64,000 bases of DNA from Flavobacterium aciduliphilum. Its GTDB lineage: Bacteria; Bacteroidota; Bacteroidia; Flavobacteriales; Flavobacteriaceae. Numbering within the stretch: the first letter of the stretch is position 1; each line of letters begins with the position of its first letter. Below the pieces are notes generated by a model that saw only the letters and a program-made list of their open reading frames with translations, did no database searches and had not been told where the DNA came from. The translations under genes were made by a program, and so were the position numbers. Where the stretch lies: the NCBI RefSeq assembly GCF_003268855.1, contig NZ_QLSZ01000005.1:1-64000 (forward strand), read 5' to 3'. This document shows, piece by piece, positions 51,482 through 59,172 of the stretch.

Positions 51482-51841
51482 ATGAAATCGGTTAACATTG
51501 CAGCAGGTTTATTTTTTATAGGAGTGCTTCTAACCAGTTGTCACAACAATTCAAAAAACTCAGAAAATCAACTTTCAAAAAATGGAAATGAGGTGGTGGT
51601 TTCTCCCCAAAAAGTAACCTTTACTATAGACGGGATGACTTGCCCAGAAGGTTGTGCAAAAACCATTCAGAATAAACTATCGGAACTTAAAGGAGTAACT
51701 TCGGCTACAGTAGATTTTGACAAAAAATTAGCCATTGTTAGTTTTGATGCTGACAAAATATCCAAAGATAGTTTAGTACAATCTGTTGAAAATACAGGCG
51801 ACGGACAAACGTACAAAGTTTCTAATATTTTGGTAAAATAA
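51482..51841 (+). CDS. Heavy-metal-associated (HMA) domain lipoprotein
   Basis: The 119-residue protein has a lipoprotein signal with lipobox LTSC (Cys near residue 20). After an Asn/Ser-rich spacer it has one HMA domain: VTFTIDGMTCPEGCAKTIQNKL, then GVTSATVDFDKKLAIVSFD. The metal site reads CPEGC, three residues between the cysteines where canonical copper chaperones have two (CxxC). The domain is exposed in the periplasm or at the outer membrane. A copper or other soft-metal role is inferred. No metal ATPase gene is adjacent; it is convergent with gldD, 11 bases apart. Confidence 0.85.
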   Translation: MKSVNIAAGLFFIGVLLTSCHNNSKNSENQLSKNGNEVVVSPQKVTFTIDGMTCPEGCAKTIQNKLSELKGVTSATVDFDKKLAIVSFDADKISKDSLVQSVENTGDGQTYKVSNILVK

Positions 51842-51852
51842 TTTTTATCTGT

Positions 51853-52425
51853 TTACTTCCATTTTAACGTTTCCATCAAGGTTTGCATGTCATTTCGGAT
51901 GTAATCGGCAGCGGGAAGAATGGAATCAAAGTTTGGTTTTGCATAGAAGTAAACCGAACCCGTCAAGAAATGTTTAACACTATCGGTTACGTAAAATTGT
52001 GCATTAGTTGCCGCATTACCTGAAACTCTATAAAACATTCCGTAGACTTTTTTATTTGGGTTGATATAGGGTTGTTCTAAAATATCATCTGCTTTGATAA
52101 CGTGCTCATAAGTTAATTTTTGGGCGTCCTTTAAAAGTTTTTCCAAATTGTGATTCACTGGCTTGTAGGTCAAATAAATCGTCGCTTTCATTTTGGGGTA
52201 ATTGATTGTAAATCCACAATCTTTTTCACCTTTAATAACTGCATTTTCATTCATATTAAAGGTAAACGGACACTCATTTTCGAAAGCAGCATACGTTGCC
52301 ACCGGATACTCTAATCGCAACTGACTCGTTGGTTTGGGCAAAACTTCATCTTTACAACTCACAAAAAACGATGAAATTAATAAGAGGAGTATTCCAAAAA
52401 AGGAAGTTAGTTTCATTTTAGACAT
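51853..52425 (-). CDS. gldD: Gliding motility lipoprotein GldD
   Basis: The 190-residue protein has a lipobox FVSC near residue 24, then PKPTSQLRLEYP, NECPFTFNMNENA, the conserved ATIYLTYKPV and GMFYRVSGNAATNAQFYVTDS. These match GldD, a lipoprotein needed for T9SS-dependent gliding in Flavobacterium johnsoniae. Its start overlaps the end of gldE by 8 bases, so the two are translationally coupled. This ssb-gldE-gldD arrangement is typical of Flavobacteriia. Confidence 0.95.
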   Translation of the reverse strand: MSKMKLTSFFGILLLLISSFFVSCKDEVLPKPTSQLRLEYPVATYAAFENECPFTFNMNENAVIKGEKDCGFTINYPKMKATIYLTYKPVNHNLEKLLKDAQKLTYEHVIKADDILEQPYINPNKKVYGMFYRVSGNAATNAQFYVTDSVKHFLTGSVYFYAKPNFDSILPAADYIRNDMQTLMETLKWK

Positions 52426-53716
52426 CTAGGGTTACTTTTATTTGTTTAATTCTTTTTTTATCAACGGTCTCTATAGTAAACAAGCAGTTTTCAAATTGAA
52501 TTTTTTGTGATTTCTTCGGAAAATTTCCTAATAATTCGAGAATAAATCCAGCTAGTGTTTCGGCTTCACCCTTTTGATTTTCAAAAACATCTTCATCAAC
52601 TTCAACAATTCTGTAAAAATCTTTCAGACTGATTTTTCCGTCAAAAATAAAATTTTTATCATCAATTTTGGTAAAAGGATGCGCGTCTTCATCAAATTCA
52701 TCACTAATGTCTCCTACAATTTCCTCAATAATATCCTCGAGTGAAATGAGACCAGACGTTCCACCATATTCATCAACGACAATAGCTAAATGGTTTTTCA
52801 TGTTTTGAAAATCATTGAGCAAATCGTCTAATTTTTTATTTTCAGGTACAAAAAATGGCGCGCGTATTAAGGTTTTCCAATCAAATGTCTTTTTATTAAT
52901 ATGGGGAATCAAATCTTTAATAAACAAGACTCCTTTTATTTGGTCGATAGTATCTTGATATACAGGAATTCTAGAATATCCTTTTTCTATAATTTTGGGG
53001 ATAATTTCGGAAAAAGGCTCGTCAATTTCTAATGCGAAAATATCAATTCTCGGACTCATGACTTGCTTAGTATCAGTATTCCCAAACGAAACAATTCCTT
53101 CAAGAATTTTTTGCTCCTCTTGTGTGGTATCTTCTGTAGAAGTCAACTCTAAAGCCTGTGAAAGCTGATTTACGGAAAAATTAGTTTTCTGTTTGCCCAA
53201 TTTTTCCTGAATAAACAAGGTAAACGATCGCATCGGAATACTGATGGGCGACAACAATTTATCCAAAATAAATAAAGGATGAATAATGAATAAGATGAAT
53301 TTTACATTATTTCTACTAGCATAGATTTTAGGTAATACCTCACCAAAAAGCAAAATTAAAAAGGTAACCAAAAGTACTTCAACCACAAATTTTAGCAACA
53401 CATTGGTAAGGGTTGAAAAAACAGTATCTAGTGAAAAGGAAAATAATATTACAATAGAAATATGTAAAAAATTATTGGCTACCAATATAGTAGCCAATGT
53501 TTTCTTGGGTTTACTAAGCAATTGATTTACCAAATCGCTTTTAGAAACACTTTTTTGTGAAAGTTCTGAAATATTTTTTTGTGAAAGAGAAAACAAAGCC
53601 ACTTCAGACGCGGCAACCATAGCTGTTAAAAATAGTAAAATACTAATCCCAACTATTCCAAACAGAAGATTTGTATCAATATTTGAAAAAGTCAATAAAT
53701 TGGGCGCCAGGTCCAA
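52418..53716 (-). CDS. gldE: Gliding motility-associated protein GldE (CNNM/CBS family)
   Basis: The 432-residue protein has an N-terminal CNNM transmembrane domain with four helices (residues 15-150, including the AASEVALFSLSQ motif). A CBS pair follows (EKGYSRIPVYQDTIDQIKG and VDEYGGTSGLISLEDI), then a CorC_HlyC C-terminal domain. This is the architecture of hemolysin/CorC-like transporters, and the pairing with gldD identifies GldE. It partly overlaps GldD in function in F. johnsoniae. It starts 26 bases after ssb. Confidence 0.95.
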   Translation of the reverse strand: MDLAPNLLTFSNIDTNLLFGIVGISILLFLTAMVAASEVALFSLSQKNISELSQKSVSKSDLVNQLLSKPKKTLATILVANNFLHISIVILFSFSLDTVFSTLTNVLLKFVVEVLLVTFLILLFGEVLPKIYASRNNVKFILFIIHPLFILDKLLSPISIPMRSFTLFIQEKLGKQKTNFSVNQLSQALELTSTEDTTQEEQKILEGIVSFGNTDTKQVMSPRIDIFALEIDEPFSEIIPKIIEKGYSRIPVYQDTIDQIKGVLFIKDLIPHINKKTFDWKTLIRAPFFVPENKKLDDLLNDFQNMKNHLAIVVDEYGGTSGLISLEDIIEEIVGDISDEFDEDAHPFTKIDDKNFIFDGKISLKDFYRIVEVDEDVFENQKGEAETLAGFILELLGNFPKKSQKIQFENCLFTIETVDKKRIKQIKVTLDV

Positions 53717-53742
53717 AGGAATATGTTTTAGTTACACAATTA

Positions 53743-54168
53743 TTAGTACGACAAATCGTTGTCAATCGTTGAGTCAAAACCGCCACTTTTTGTATCGTTA
53801 GTAGAGATTTGTCTGTTGGATTCATTATCTTTTTTAACGTTTAAAAAGGTAAATTCAGTAACTTGAATTTCAGTAGTATATTTTGTAGTTCCGTCTTCAG
53901 CTTGCCATTGACGCGATTTTATTCTGCCTTCAACATATATTTTATCACCTTTGGACAAATATTTCTCACAAATTTCAGCTGCCTTATTTCGAACAACCAA
54001 ATTGTGCCATTCTGTCGAATTGATTCGCTCATTAGTCGATTTATTGATGTAAACCTCATTGGTTGCTAGAGGAAACCTACCAATACAATTGCCTCCTTCA
54101 AAATAGTGCATCTTAATATCGTCTCCTAAATGGCCGATAAGCATAACTTTATTTAATGTCCCGTTCAT
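53743..54168 (-). CDS. ssb: Single-stranded DNA-binding protein
   Basis: The 141-residue protein has one OB fold: GTLNKVMLIGHLGDDIKMHYF, IGRFPLATNEVYIN, TEWHNLVVRNKAAEICEKYLSKGDKIYVEG. It ends in an Asn/Asp/Ser tail that finishes DNDLSY. Most SSB tails end DDDIPF; this one is acidic but altered, which may weaken binding of SSB partner proteins. I take the ATG at 54168, where the family starts, 22 bases after a -7 box. First gene of ssb-gldE-gldD. Confidence 0.93.
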   Translation of the reverse strand: MNGTLNKVMLIGHLGDDIKMHYFEGGNCIGRFPLATNEVYINKSTNERINSTEWHNLVVRNKAAEICEKYLSKGDKIYVEGRIKSRQWQAEDGTTKYTTEIQVTEFTFLNVKKDNESNRQISTNDTKSGGFDSTIDNDLSY

Positions 54169-54189
54169 GATGATTAAATTTCTAATTAC

Positions 54190-54197
54190 CAAAAGTA
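54190..54197 (-). promoter_or_regulatory. -7 promoter box for ssb-gldE-gldD
   Basis: The minus strand reads TACTTTTG. The box overlaps the space after the mutY stop codon, so mutY read-through is also possible. Confidence 0.5.
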
Positions 54198-54201
54198 CAA
54201 A

Positions 54202-55239
54202 TTAAAAACTATATTTTTCAATAAAATTATAAATTACTATAGGAAATGGGAAATTTATCAGGGAATTAAGGGGTACTCCCTCCGAAATATGTTCTGAAAT
54301 CGTACAATGATAGAATTGAATGTGAAGTTTTTGATGCGACAGTTTATGAACAATGACATTGTTTTCATAACTATGTAATGACTTTGGTTTTAATGTTTCA
54401 AACTTTTTGAAAACAAGTTCTTTCAGCACTTCAAAATCAAGCATATTTTCCGATTCAATAAGTGGAAACTCATATAAATTATGCCAAATATCTTTTTGAG
54501 TTCTTTTTTGGATAAGAGTTTGTTGTTGAGCATCTTCAAAAATTAAATACTGGAAATACCTATTTTTAACATCCCCTTTTTTACGTTTAACAGGCAACTC
54601 AGACACCTTTCTCTTTTGAAGCGCTAAACACTTTTCATTGAGAATACAATCTAAACAATTTGGATTTTTAGGAACACATTGTAACGCACCAAATTCCATT
54701 ATCGCCTGATTATATAAGGCAGGAACTGAAACAGAAATAAGCTTTTGAGACAATTCGAAAAACTCTTTTTTTGCGCTCCCTGTGCTAATATCTGTGCTCA
54801 TGTCAAAATATCGGGCCAGTACCCTAAAGACATTTCCATCCACAACAGGCACAACTTCATTGAATGAAAAAGATGCTATAGCAGCCGCGGTATAGTCTCC
54901 AATTCCTTTTAGTTTTTTTAATTCAGCATACGTATCAGGAAATTTTCCATCATGTTCAAAGGCAATTTTTTGTGCAGTTTGATGTAAATTTCGAGCTCGA
55001 GAATAGTATCCGAGACCCTGCCATAGCTTCAAAACAACTTCTTCATCGGCTGAAGCCAAATCATAAACCGTAGGAAAAGCCTCTAAAAATTTATTAAAAT
55101 AAGGCAACCCCTGTGCCACACGGGTTTGTTGTAAAATTATTTCAGACAACCAAATAATGTAAGGATTTGCAGTATCACGCCAAGGCAAATCTCGTTTATT
55201 TTGGTTGTACCATTGCAAAATTAATTCAGAAAATTCCAT
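54202..55239 (-). CDS. mutY: A/G-specific adenine glycosylase MutY
   Basis: The 345-residue protein has the HhH glycosylase domain with LSEIILQQTRVAQG, the hairpin LKKLKGIGDYTAAAIASF and catalytic Asp in VPVVDGNVFRVLARY. The iron-sulfur cluster loop is CVPKNPNCLDCILNEKC (C-x6-C-x2-C-x5-C). The C-terminal 120 residues form the NUDIX-like domain that recognises 8-oxoguanine. It removes A paired with 8-oxoG. It is divergent from the HU gene and lies just upstream of ssb. Confidence 0.95.
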   Translation of the reverse strand: MEFSELILQWYNQNKRDLPWRDTANPYIIWLSEIILQQTRVAQGLPYFNKFLEAFPTVYDLASADEEVVLKLWQGLGYYSRARNLHQTAQKIAFEHDGKFPDTYAELKKLKGIGDYTAAAIASFSFNEVVPVVDGNVFRVLARYFDMSTDISTGSAKKEFFELSQKLISVSVPALYNQAIMEFGALQCVPKNPNCLDCILNEKCLALQKRKVSELPVKRKKGDVKNRYFQYLIFEDAQQQTLIQKRTQKDIWHNLYEFPLIESENMLDFEVLKELVFKKFETLKPKSLHSYENNVIVHKLSHQKLHIQFYHCTISEHISEGVPLNSLINFPFPIVIYNFIEKYSF

Positions 55240-55256
55240 AGAAAAAGATAGTGGGA

Positions 55257-55264
55257 CAAAACTA
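55257..55264 (-). promoter_or_regulatory. -7 promoter box for mutY
   Basis: The minus strand reads TAGTTTTG, 17 bases before the mutY start codon. Confidence 0.55.
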
Positions 55265-55298
55265 AATCTTTATGTGATTAAATTTTAATAAATTATAC

Positions 55299-55330
55299 TT
55301 GAAATATTCTTTTTTTAATTTGTATATTTG
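55299..55330 (+). promoter_or_regulatory. Promoter of the HU gene
   Basis: TTG at 55299-55301 and TATATTTG at 55323-55330 are 21 bases apart. The leader is about 37 bases. Confidence 0.65.
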
Positions 55331-55373
55331 CGCACTCAAAAAATTACACATATAATAATAAATACGAAAGAAA

Positions 55374-55667
55374 ATGACGAAAGCAGATATCGTAGCTAAA
55401 ATTTCAGAAAAATTAGGTCTAGAAAAAGGAGATGTTCAATCTACAGTTGAAGCATTGATGGAAGAAGTAAAAACTTCATTAGAAAATGGAGATAATGTTT
55501 ATCTAAGAGGTTTTGGTAGTTTTATTATCAAAACTAGAGCTGAAAAAACCGGTAGAAACATTTCAAAAAACACAACAATCAAAATACCAGCACACAATAT
55601 TCCTGCATTCAAACCTGCAAAAGTGTTTGTTGAAGGTGTAAAAACAAAAACTGAAGTAGCAGTTTAA
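55374..55667 (+). CDS. HU/IHF family DNA-binding protein
   Basis: The 97-residue protein has the HU fold: MTKADIVAKISEKLGL, VEALMEEVKTSLENGDNVYLRGFGSFIIKTR and the DNA-binding arm with NISKNTTIKIPAHNIPAFKPAK. The Pro in the arm intercalates DNA in this family. A nucleoid protein, it begins a unit with the 30-residue basic protein that follows 30 bases later. Confidence 0.95.
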   Translation: MTKADIVAKISEKLGLEKGDVQSTVEALMEEVKTSLENGDNVYLRGFGSFIIKTRAEKTGRNISKNTTIKIPAHNIPAFKPAKVFVEGVKTKTEVAV

Positions 55668-55697
55668 AAATATTTATTAACACAAAATACATGACCT

Positions 55698-55790
55698 ATG
55701 CCAAGCGGTAAAAAAAGAAAAAGACATAAGGTAGCGACGCACAAACGTAAAAAAAGAGCAAGAGCTAACCGCCATAAAAAGAAAAAGTAG
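55698..55790 (+). CDS. 30-residue basic protein, probable small ribosomal protein
   Basis: The frame encodes 30 residues, MPSGKKRKRHKVATHKRKK then RARANRHKKKK, of which about two thirds are Lys, Arg or His. The identical type of peptide is present after the HU gene in many Bacteroidota. The composition recalls the COX24/AURKAIP1 (mS38) C-terminus and the very small ribosomal proteins found in other phyla. A new small protein (bL38) has been reported in the F. johnsoniae ribosome; I cannot confirm that this is the same one. An earlier ATG at 55691 is in another frame and stops at once. A terminator begins inside its last codons. Confidence 0.75.
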   Translation: MPSGKKRKRHKVATHKRKKRARANRHKKKK

Positions 55791-55807
55791 TTTTACACTA
55801 CTTTTTT
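55782..55807 (+). terminator. Terminator after the HU/small basic protein unit
   Basis: AAAAAGTAG and CTACTTTTT form a 9-bp stem around TTTTACA, with a T run. The left arm includes the stop codon of the small gene. Confidence 0.7.
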
Positions 55808-55844
55808 CTTTTTAAACGTTCATTGAAAATGAAATTTAGTAAAC

Positions 55845-56012
55845 AGTATTCAGTCACAGTAAGCAGTGTGCTAACTGAAAACTACTACTGCCAACTAAAA
55901 TTCACCGGGTAAAAAAACCTGTAAAAAATGTTTAATCCATCCCTATTGTAGATTTTAGAATCAGGAATTAGGAATTAGGAATTTTAAAATCCTAAATCTC
56001 AAATCTCAAATT
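55845..56012. repeat. Intergenic word-repeat region with CAGTCACAG repeat, copy 2
   Basis: The 238-base gap before the RNase gene has no gene. It contains AGTATTCAGTCACAGT at 55845-55860, identical to the copy at 33370, followed by CAGTGTGC and an opposite-strand counterpart (ACTGAAAACTACTACTGCC). Next come tandem words GGAATTAGGAATTAGGAATT at about 55965-55984, answered by ATCCTAAATCTCAAATCTCAAATTC. Both parts look like imperfect palindromes made of repeated short words. Confidence 0.6.
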
Positions 56013-56045
56013 CTTGAATTGAAAATATGGATAAAAATTTACAAC

Positions 56046-57590
56046 ATGAATAAAGAATTAATCATCCGTAGTGGTGAAAATGCTGTAGATTTTGCCTTAT
56101 TAAAAGATGGAAAACTAATTGAATTACACAGAGAAGAAGGAAAAGGAAATGCTTTTTCGGTAGGTGATATTTTTATTGCCAAAATCAGAAAACCAGTACC
56201 AGGACTTAATGCAGCATTTGTACACGTAGGCTTTGAAAAAGATGCCTTTTTACATTATCATGATTTAGGACCATCCTTACTTTCTTATCTGAAATTCATA
56301 AAACTTGTAAGCGCAGGTAAAATAAAAGATTTCTCCCTTAAAAACTTTCAGTTTGAAAACGAAATTGATAAAGATGGGGCAATAGCCGATGTGCTAAGTG
56401 CCAATCAGTCAATTTTGGTGCAGGTAGTAAAAGAACCTATTTCTACAAAAGGCCCGAGAATTAGCTCGGAACTTTCTTTTGCAGGAAGATATTTGGTTCT
56501 AGTCCCTTTTTCAGATAGAGTTTCAGTTTCTCAAAAAATTGAAGACAAATCTGAAAAAGACCGATTAAAAAAATTAGTACACGCAATCAAACCTAAAGGT
56601 TTTGGTGTTATTGTGAGAACAGTAGCAGAAGGCAAAAAAACAGCCGAACTAGAAAAAGATTTGCAGAACTTAATAGAAAGATGGACTGCAATGTGTAAAA
56701 AATTACCAACTGCTCATCATCCATCTAAAGTACTCGGAGAGGTTAATAAAGCTTCTTCAATACTTAGGGATATATTTAACGATACTTTTACAAGTATTCA
56801 AATTGATGATGAAGAGTTGTACCAAGAAACCAAGGACTATTTAGCCGAAATAGCCCCTGAAAAACAAAAAATAGTGAAGCTTTATCAATCTGTAGATGTA
56901 CCTCTTTTTGAGAAATACCATATTGAAAGACAAATTAAAACTTCTTTTGGGCGAACCGTTTCCATGAGTAAGGGAGCTTATTTGATTATCGAACACACTG
57001 AAGCATTGCATGTGATTGATGTAAACAGTGGAAATCGTTCCAATAAAGCGACCAATCAAGAAGACACAGCTCTTGAAGTAAATTTAATTGCGGCAGCCGA
57101 AATTGCCCGACAACTCAGACTTAGAGATATGGGTGGGATAATTGTAGTTGATTTCATTGACATGCAAAATCCTGAAAACAGACAAGTATTGTACAATTTC
57201 TTGAAAGAAGAAATGAGCGACGATAAAGCCAAACACAAAATCTTACCGCCAAGCAAATTTGGATTAGTTCAAATTACGAGACAGCGCGTAAGACCAGAAG
57301 TTACGATTGACATAAGAGAAGAAAATCCGAATAATAGGGATAGCGAAGTAGATGCTCCTATTCAAATCATTGATAAAATTTCGTTTTCTCTCGAAAAAAT
57401 TTTACAAGACCACAATAAAGTAAAGCTAAATGTGCATCCTTTTGTGGCAGCATACCTTAAAAAAGGTTTTCCATCAATACGTTCAAAGTGGTTCTTTGAA
57501 CATAAAAAATGGGTGAAAATCATACCTCGTGACGCTTACACGTATCTTGAATATCATTTTTTTGATGCTCAAGGAAAAGAAATTAAATAA
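56046..57590 (+). CDS. Ribonuclease E/G family protein (Rng-like)
   Basis: The 514-residue protein begins NKELIIRSGENAVDFALLKDG. It has an S1 domain (GDIFIAKIRKPVPGLNAAFVHVGFEKDAFLH) near residue 50 and the RNase E/G core. The two metal aspartates are in HVIDVNSGN and IVVDFIDM. The zinc-link CPxC of E. coli RNase E/G is missing; that place reads REENPNNRDSEVDAP. Bacteroidota members commonly lack it. No long C-terminal degradosome scaffold is present, so it is RNase G-like, acting in rRNA maturation or mRNA decay. The ATG at 56046 is the family start. Confidence 0.92.
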   Translation: MNKELIIRSGENAVDFALLKDGKLIELHREEGKGNAFSVGDIFIAKIRKPVPGLNAAFVHVGFEKDAFLHYHDLGPSLLSYLKFIKLVSAGKIKDFSLKNFQFENEIDKDGAIADVLSANQSILVQVVKEPISTKGPRISSELSFAGRYLVLVPFSDRVSVSQKIEDKSEKDRLKKLVHAIKPKGFGVIVRTVAEGKKTAELEKDLQNLIERWTAMCKKLPTAHHPSKVLGEVNKASSILRDIFNDTFTSIQIDDEELYQETKDYLAEIAPEKQKIVKLYQSVDVPLFEKYHIERQIKTSFGRTVSMSKGAYLIIEHTEALHVIDVNSGNRSNKATNQEDTALEVNLIAAAEIARQLRLRDMGGIIVVDFIDMQNPENRQVLYNFLKEEMSDDKAKHKILPPSKFGLVQITRQRVRPEVTIDIREENPNNRDSEVDAPIQIIDKISFSLEKILQDHNKVKLNVHPFVAAYLKKGFPSIRSKWFFEHKKWVKIIPRDAYTYLEYHFFDAQGKEIK

Positions 57591-57622
57591 AAAAACGCCT
57601 TTCGTATGAGAGGCGTTTTTTT
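57591..57622. terminator. Terminator after the RNase gene
   Basis: AAAAACGCCT and AGGCGTTTTT form a 10-bp stem around TTCGTATGAG. The T run continues to 57623. It faces the end of hemD. Confidence 0.8.
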
Positions 57623-57636
57623 TATAATCTGTTTTT

Positions 57637-58395
57637 TTATTTTCCTTTGTTGACTTCCGAAACATATTTCTCTAAAGCCATAGTCATAGATGGCGTTTCT
57701 GGAGTTGGTGCCAAAATATCAATACGCAATCCATGTTCCAAAGCCTCTTTTTGAGTAGTGCTCCCAAAAACAGCAATTCGCGTGTTGTTTTGTTTAAAAT
57801 CAGGAAAGTTTTTGAACAACGACTTGATCCCTGTAGGACTAAAAAAGGCTAATACATCATAATATACATCTGCTAAATCAGACAAATCACTCATAACCGT
57901 TTTATAAAAAACAGCGGGAGTCCAATTAATTTTCAAATTGTTCAACGTAGCTGGAACATCAGCATTTAGCTGGTCTGAAGCAGGTAATAAAAACTTCTCG
58001 TCTTTATATTTTTTAAAAAGCGAAGCCATGTCGGCGAAATCTTTTTGGCCTACATATATTTTTCGTTTTCTATAAACTACATATTTCTGTAAATAGAAAG
58101 CAATAGCTTCCGATTGACAAAAATACCTCAAATCTTCGGGAACCTTATAACGCATCTCTTCAGCCACTCTAAAAAAATGGTCTACCGAATTTTTACTCGT
58201 TAGAATAATAGCGTTAAAATTATTCAAATCTATTTTTTGAGCCCTTACATCTTTTGCGCTTACACCTTCTACATGAATAAAAGAGCGAAAATCAACTTTT
58301 ATCTTGTGTTTTTGTTGTAAATCAAAATATGGCGAATTCTCTACTTTTGGTTCTGGTTGTGACACCAAAATTGTTTTCACTTTCAAATTTGACAT
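57637..58395 (-). CDS. hemD: Uroporphyrinogen-III synthase
   Basis: The 252-residue protein has the bilobed HemD pattern: KTILVSQPEPK at the start, NAIILTSKNSVDHFF near residue 60, and DVLAFFSPTGIKSLFKNFPDF followed by RIAVFGSTTQKEA near residue 185. The protein closes the tetrapyrrole ring in heme synthesis. Sequence conservation in this family is low, so the call rests on the S/T-K-N-S and F-S-P-T-G motifs and gene context. It follows DUF4271 by 9 bases in a leftward operon, as commonly in Flavobacteria. Confidence 0.85.
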   Translation of the reverse strand: MSNLKVKTILVSQPEPKVENSPYFDLQQKHKIKVDFRSFIHVEGVSAKDVRAQKIDLNNFNAIILTSKNSVDHFFRVAEEMRYKVPEDLRYFCQSEAIAFYLQKYVVYRKRKIYVGQKDFADMASLFKKYKDEKFLLPASDQLNADVPATLNNLKINWTPAVFYKTVMSDLSDLADVYYDVLAFFSPTGIKSLFKNFPDFKQNNTRIAVFGSTTQKEALEHGLRIDILAPTPETPSMTMALEKYVSEVNKGK

Positions 58396-58404
58396 ATCTA
58401 TGCT

Positions 58405-59067
58405 CTAGTTTTTTGTAATCAAATAATATATGAAATAGTAGGGAGCTATTTCAAGTGCGCAAAGATACAAAATAAAATAAAACAACTTGTCGGGTGATAA
58501 ATTTTGATAAATTTTCAAAGAAAAAAGATAAGTAAGCACATTTATTGTTAATAATATAACTATTATAGCAAATATTGCAAACATTGATACATAATTGCAA
58601 TAATACAAAACCCCTGTAACAGGAAGTAAAAGGAGTCCAACATAGGTTCTATAGTTAACTTTTTGTAAATTAATCTGTTCAGCAAACTCCTCAATCTCAA
58701 AAGTAGTAGCAATAATTTTCTCAATTAAAAATTTTGAAAGGATAAAAACCCCCAACAATGTAAATATCCGTACAAACAACATCCAATCGGTTTTAGAACC
58801 ATAATGATACCCGTGAACCAAAATCATTTGTATAAAAAAAGAAAGCGAAATTAAATTTACCGCAAAAAGTAAAACATTGAACCCATTTAAAAGCTGGTTA
58901 CTCTCTCTGTAAATTTTGTTGTATTTATTAGACACTAACATTCTTACGAAATCTGAAAAACGGGATTCGAAGGTTGTTTTTGCTAAAACAATCAAGACTA
59001 ACGCTATCAAAAAAACTAAGGTAGCCCAATCTTTATTTTCTATATTTCGTAGATGTAATTCGTGCAT
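58405..59067 (-). CDS. DUF4271 membrane protein
   Basis: The protein, about 220 residues, has six or seven hydrophobic helices and the DUF4271 start LRNIENKDWATLVFLIALVLI, then LVSNKYNKIYRES. It lies upstream of hemD in the same order in many Flavobacteriia, which suggests a link, but no function is known. Two ATGs (59073, 59067) are possible starts. Both lie immediately after a -7 box, so the mRNA is probably almost leaderless. The in-frame TTG at 59082 is the end of that box. Confidence 0.8.
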   Translation of the reverse strand: MHELHLRNIENKDWATLVFLIALVLIVLAKTTFESRFSDFVRMLVSNKYNKIYRESNQLLNGFNVLLFAVNLISLSFFIQMILVHGYHYGSKTDWMLFVRIFTLLGVFILSKFLIEKIIATTFEIEEFAEQINLQKVNYRTYVGLLLLPVTGVLYYCNYVSMFAIFAIIVILLTINVLTYLFSLKIYQNLSPDKLFYFILYLCALEIAPYYFIYYLITKN

Positions 59068-59079
59068 GATCATAGTCAA

Positions 59080-59087
59080 CAAAAATA
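59080..59087 (-). promoter_or_regulatory. -7 promoter box for DUF4271-hemD
   Basis: The minus strand reads TATTTTTG. The first possible ATG is 6 bases away. Confidence 0.6.
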
Positions 59088-59148
59088 CTAAAATTTATTT
59101 GTTGCATACTATTATACTATTATTAAGAATAAAGAGTTATAAAATCAG

Positions 59149-59156
59149 TATTTTTG
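59149..59156 (+). promoter_or_regulatory. -7 promoter box for the mannosyltransferase-pyrC unit
   Basis: TATTTTTG matches TAnnTTTG, and the ATG at 59173 lies 16 bases after it, giving a leader of about ten bases. Confidence 0.6.
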
Positions 59157-59172
59157 TGCAAATTTTTATTCA

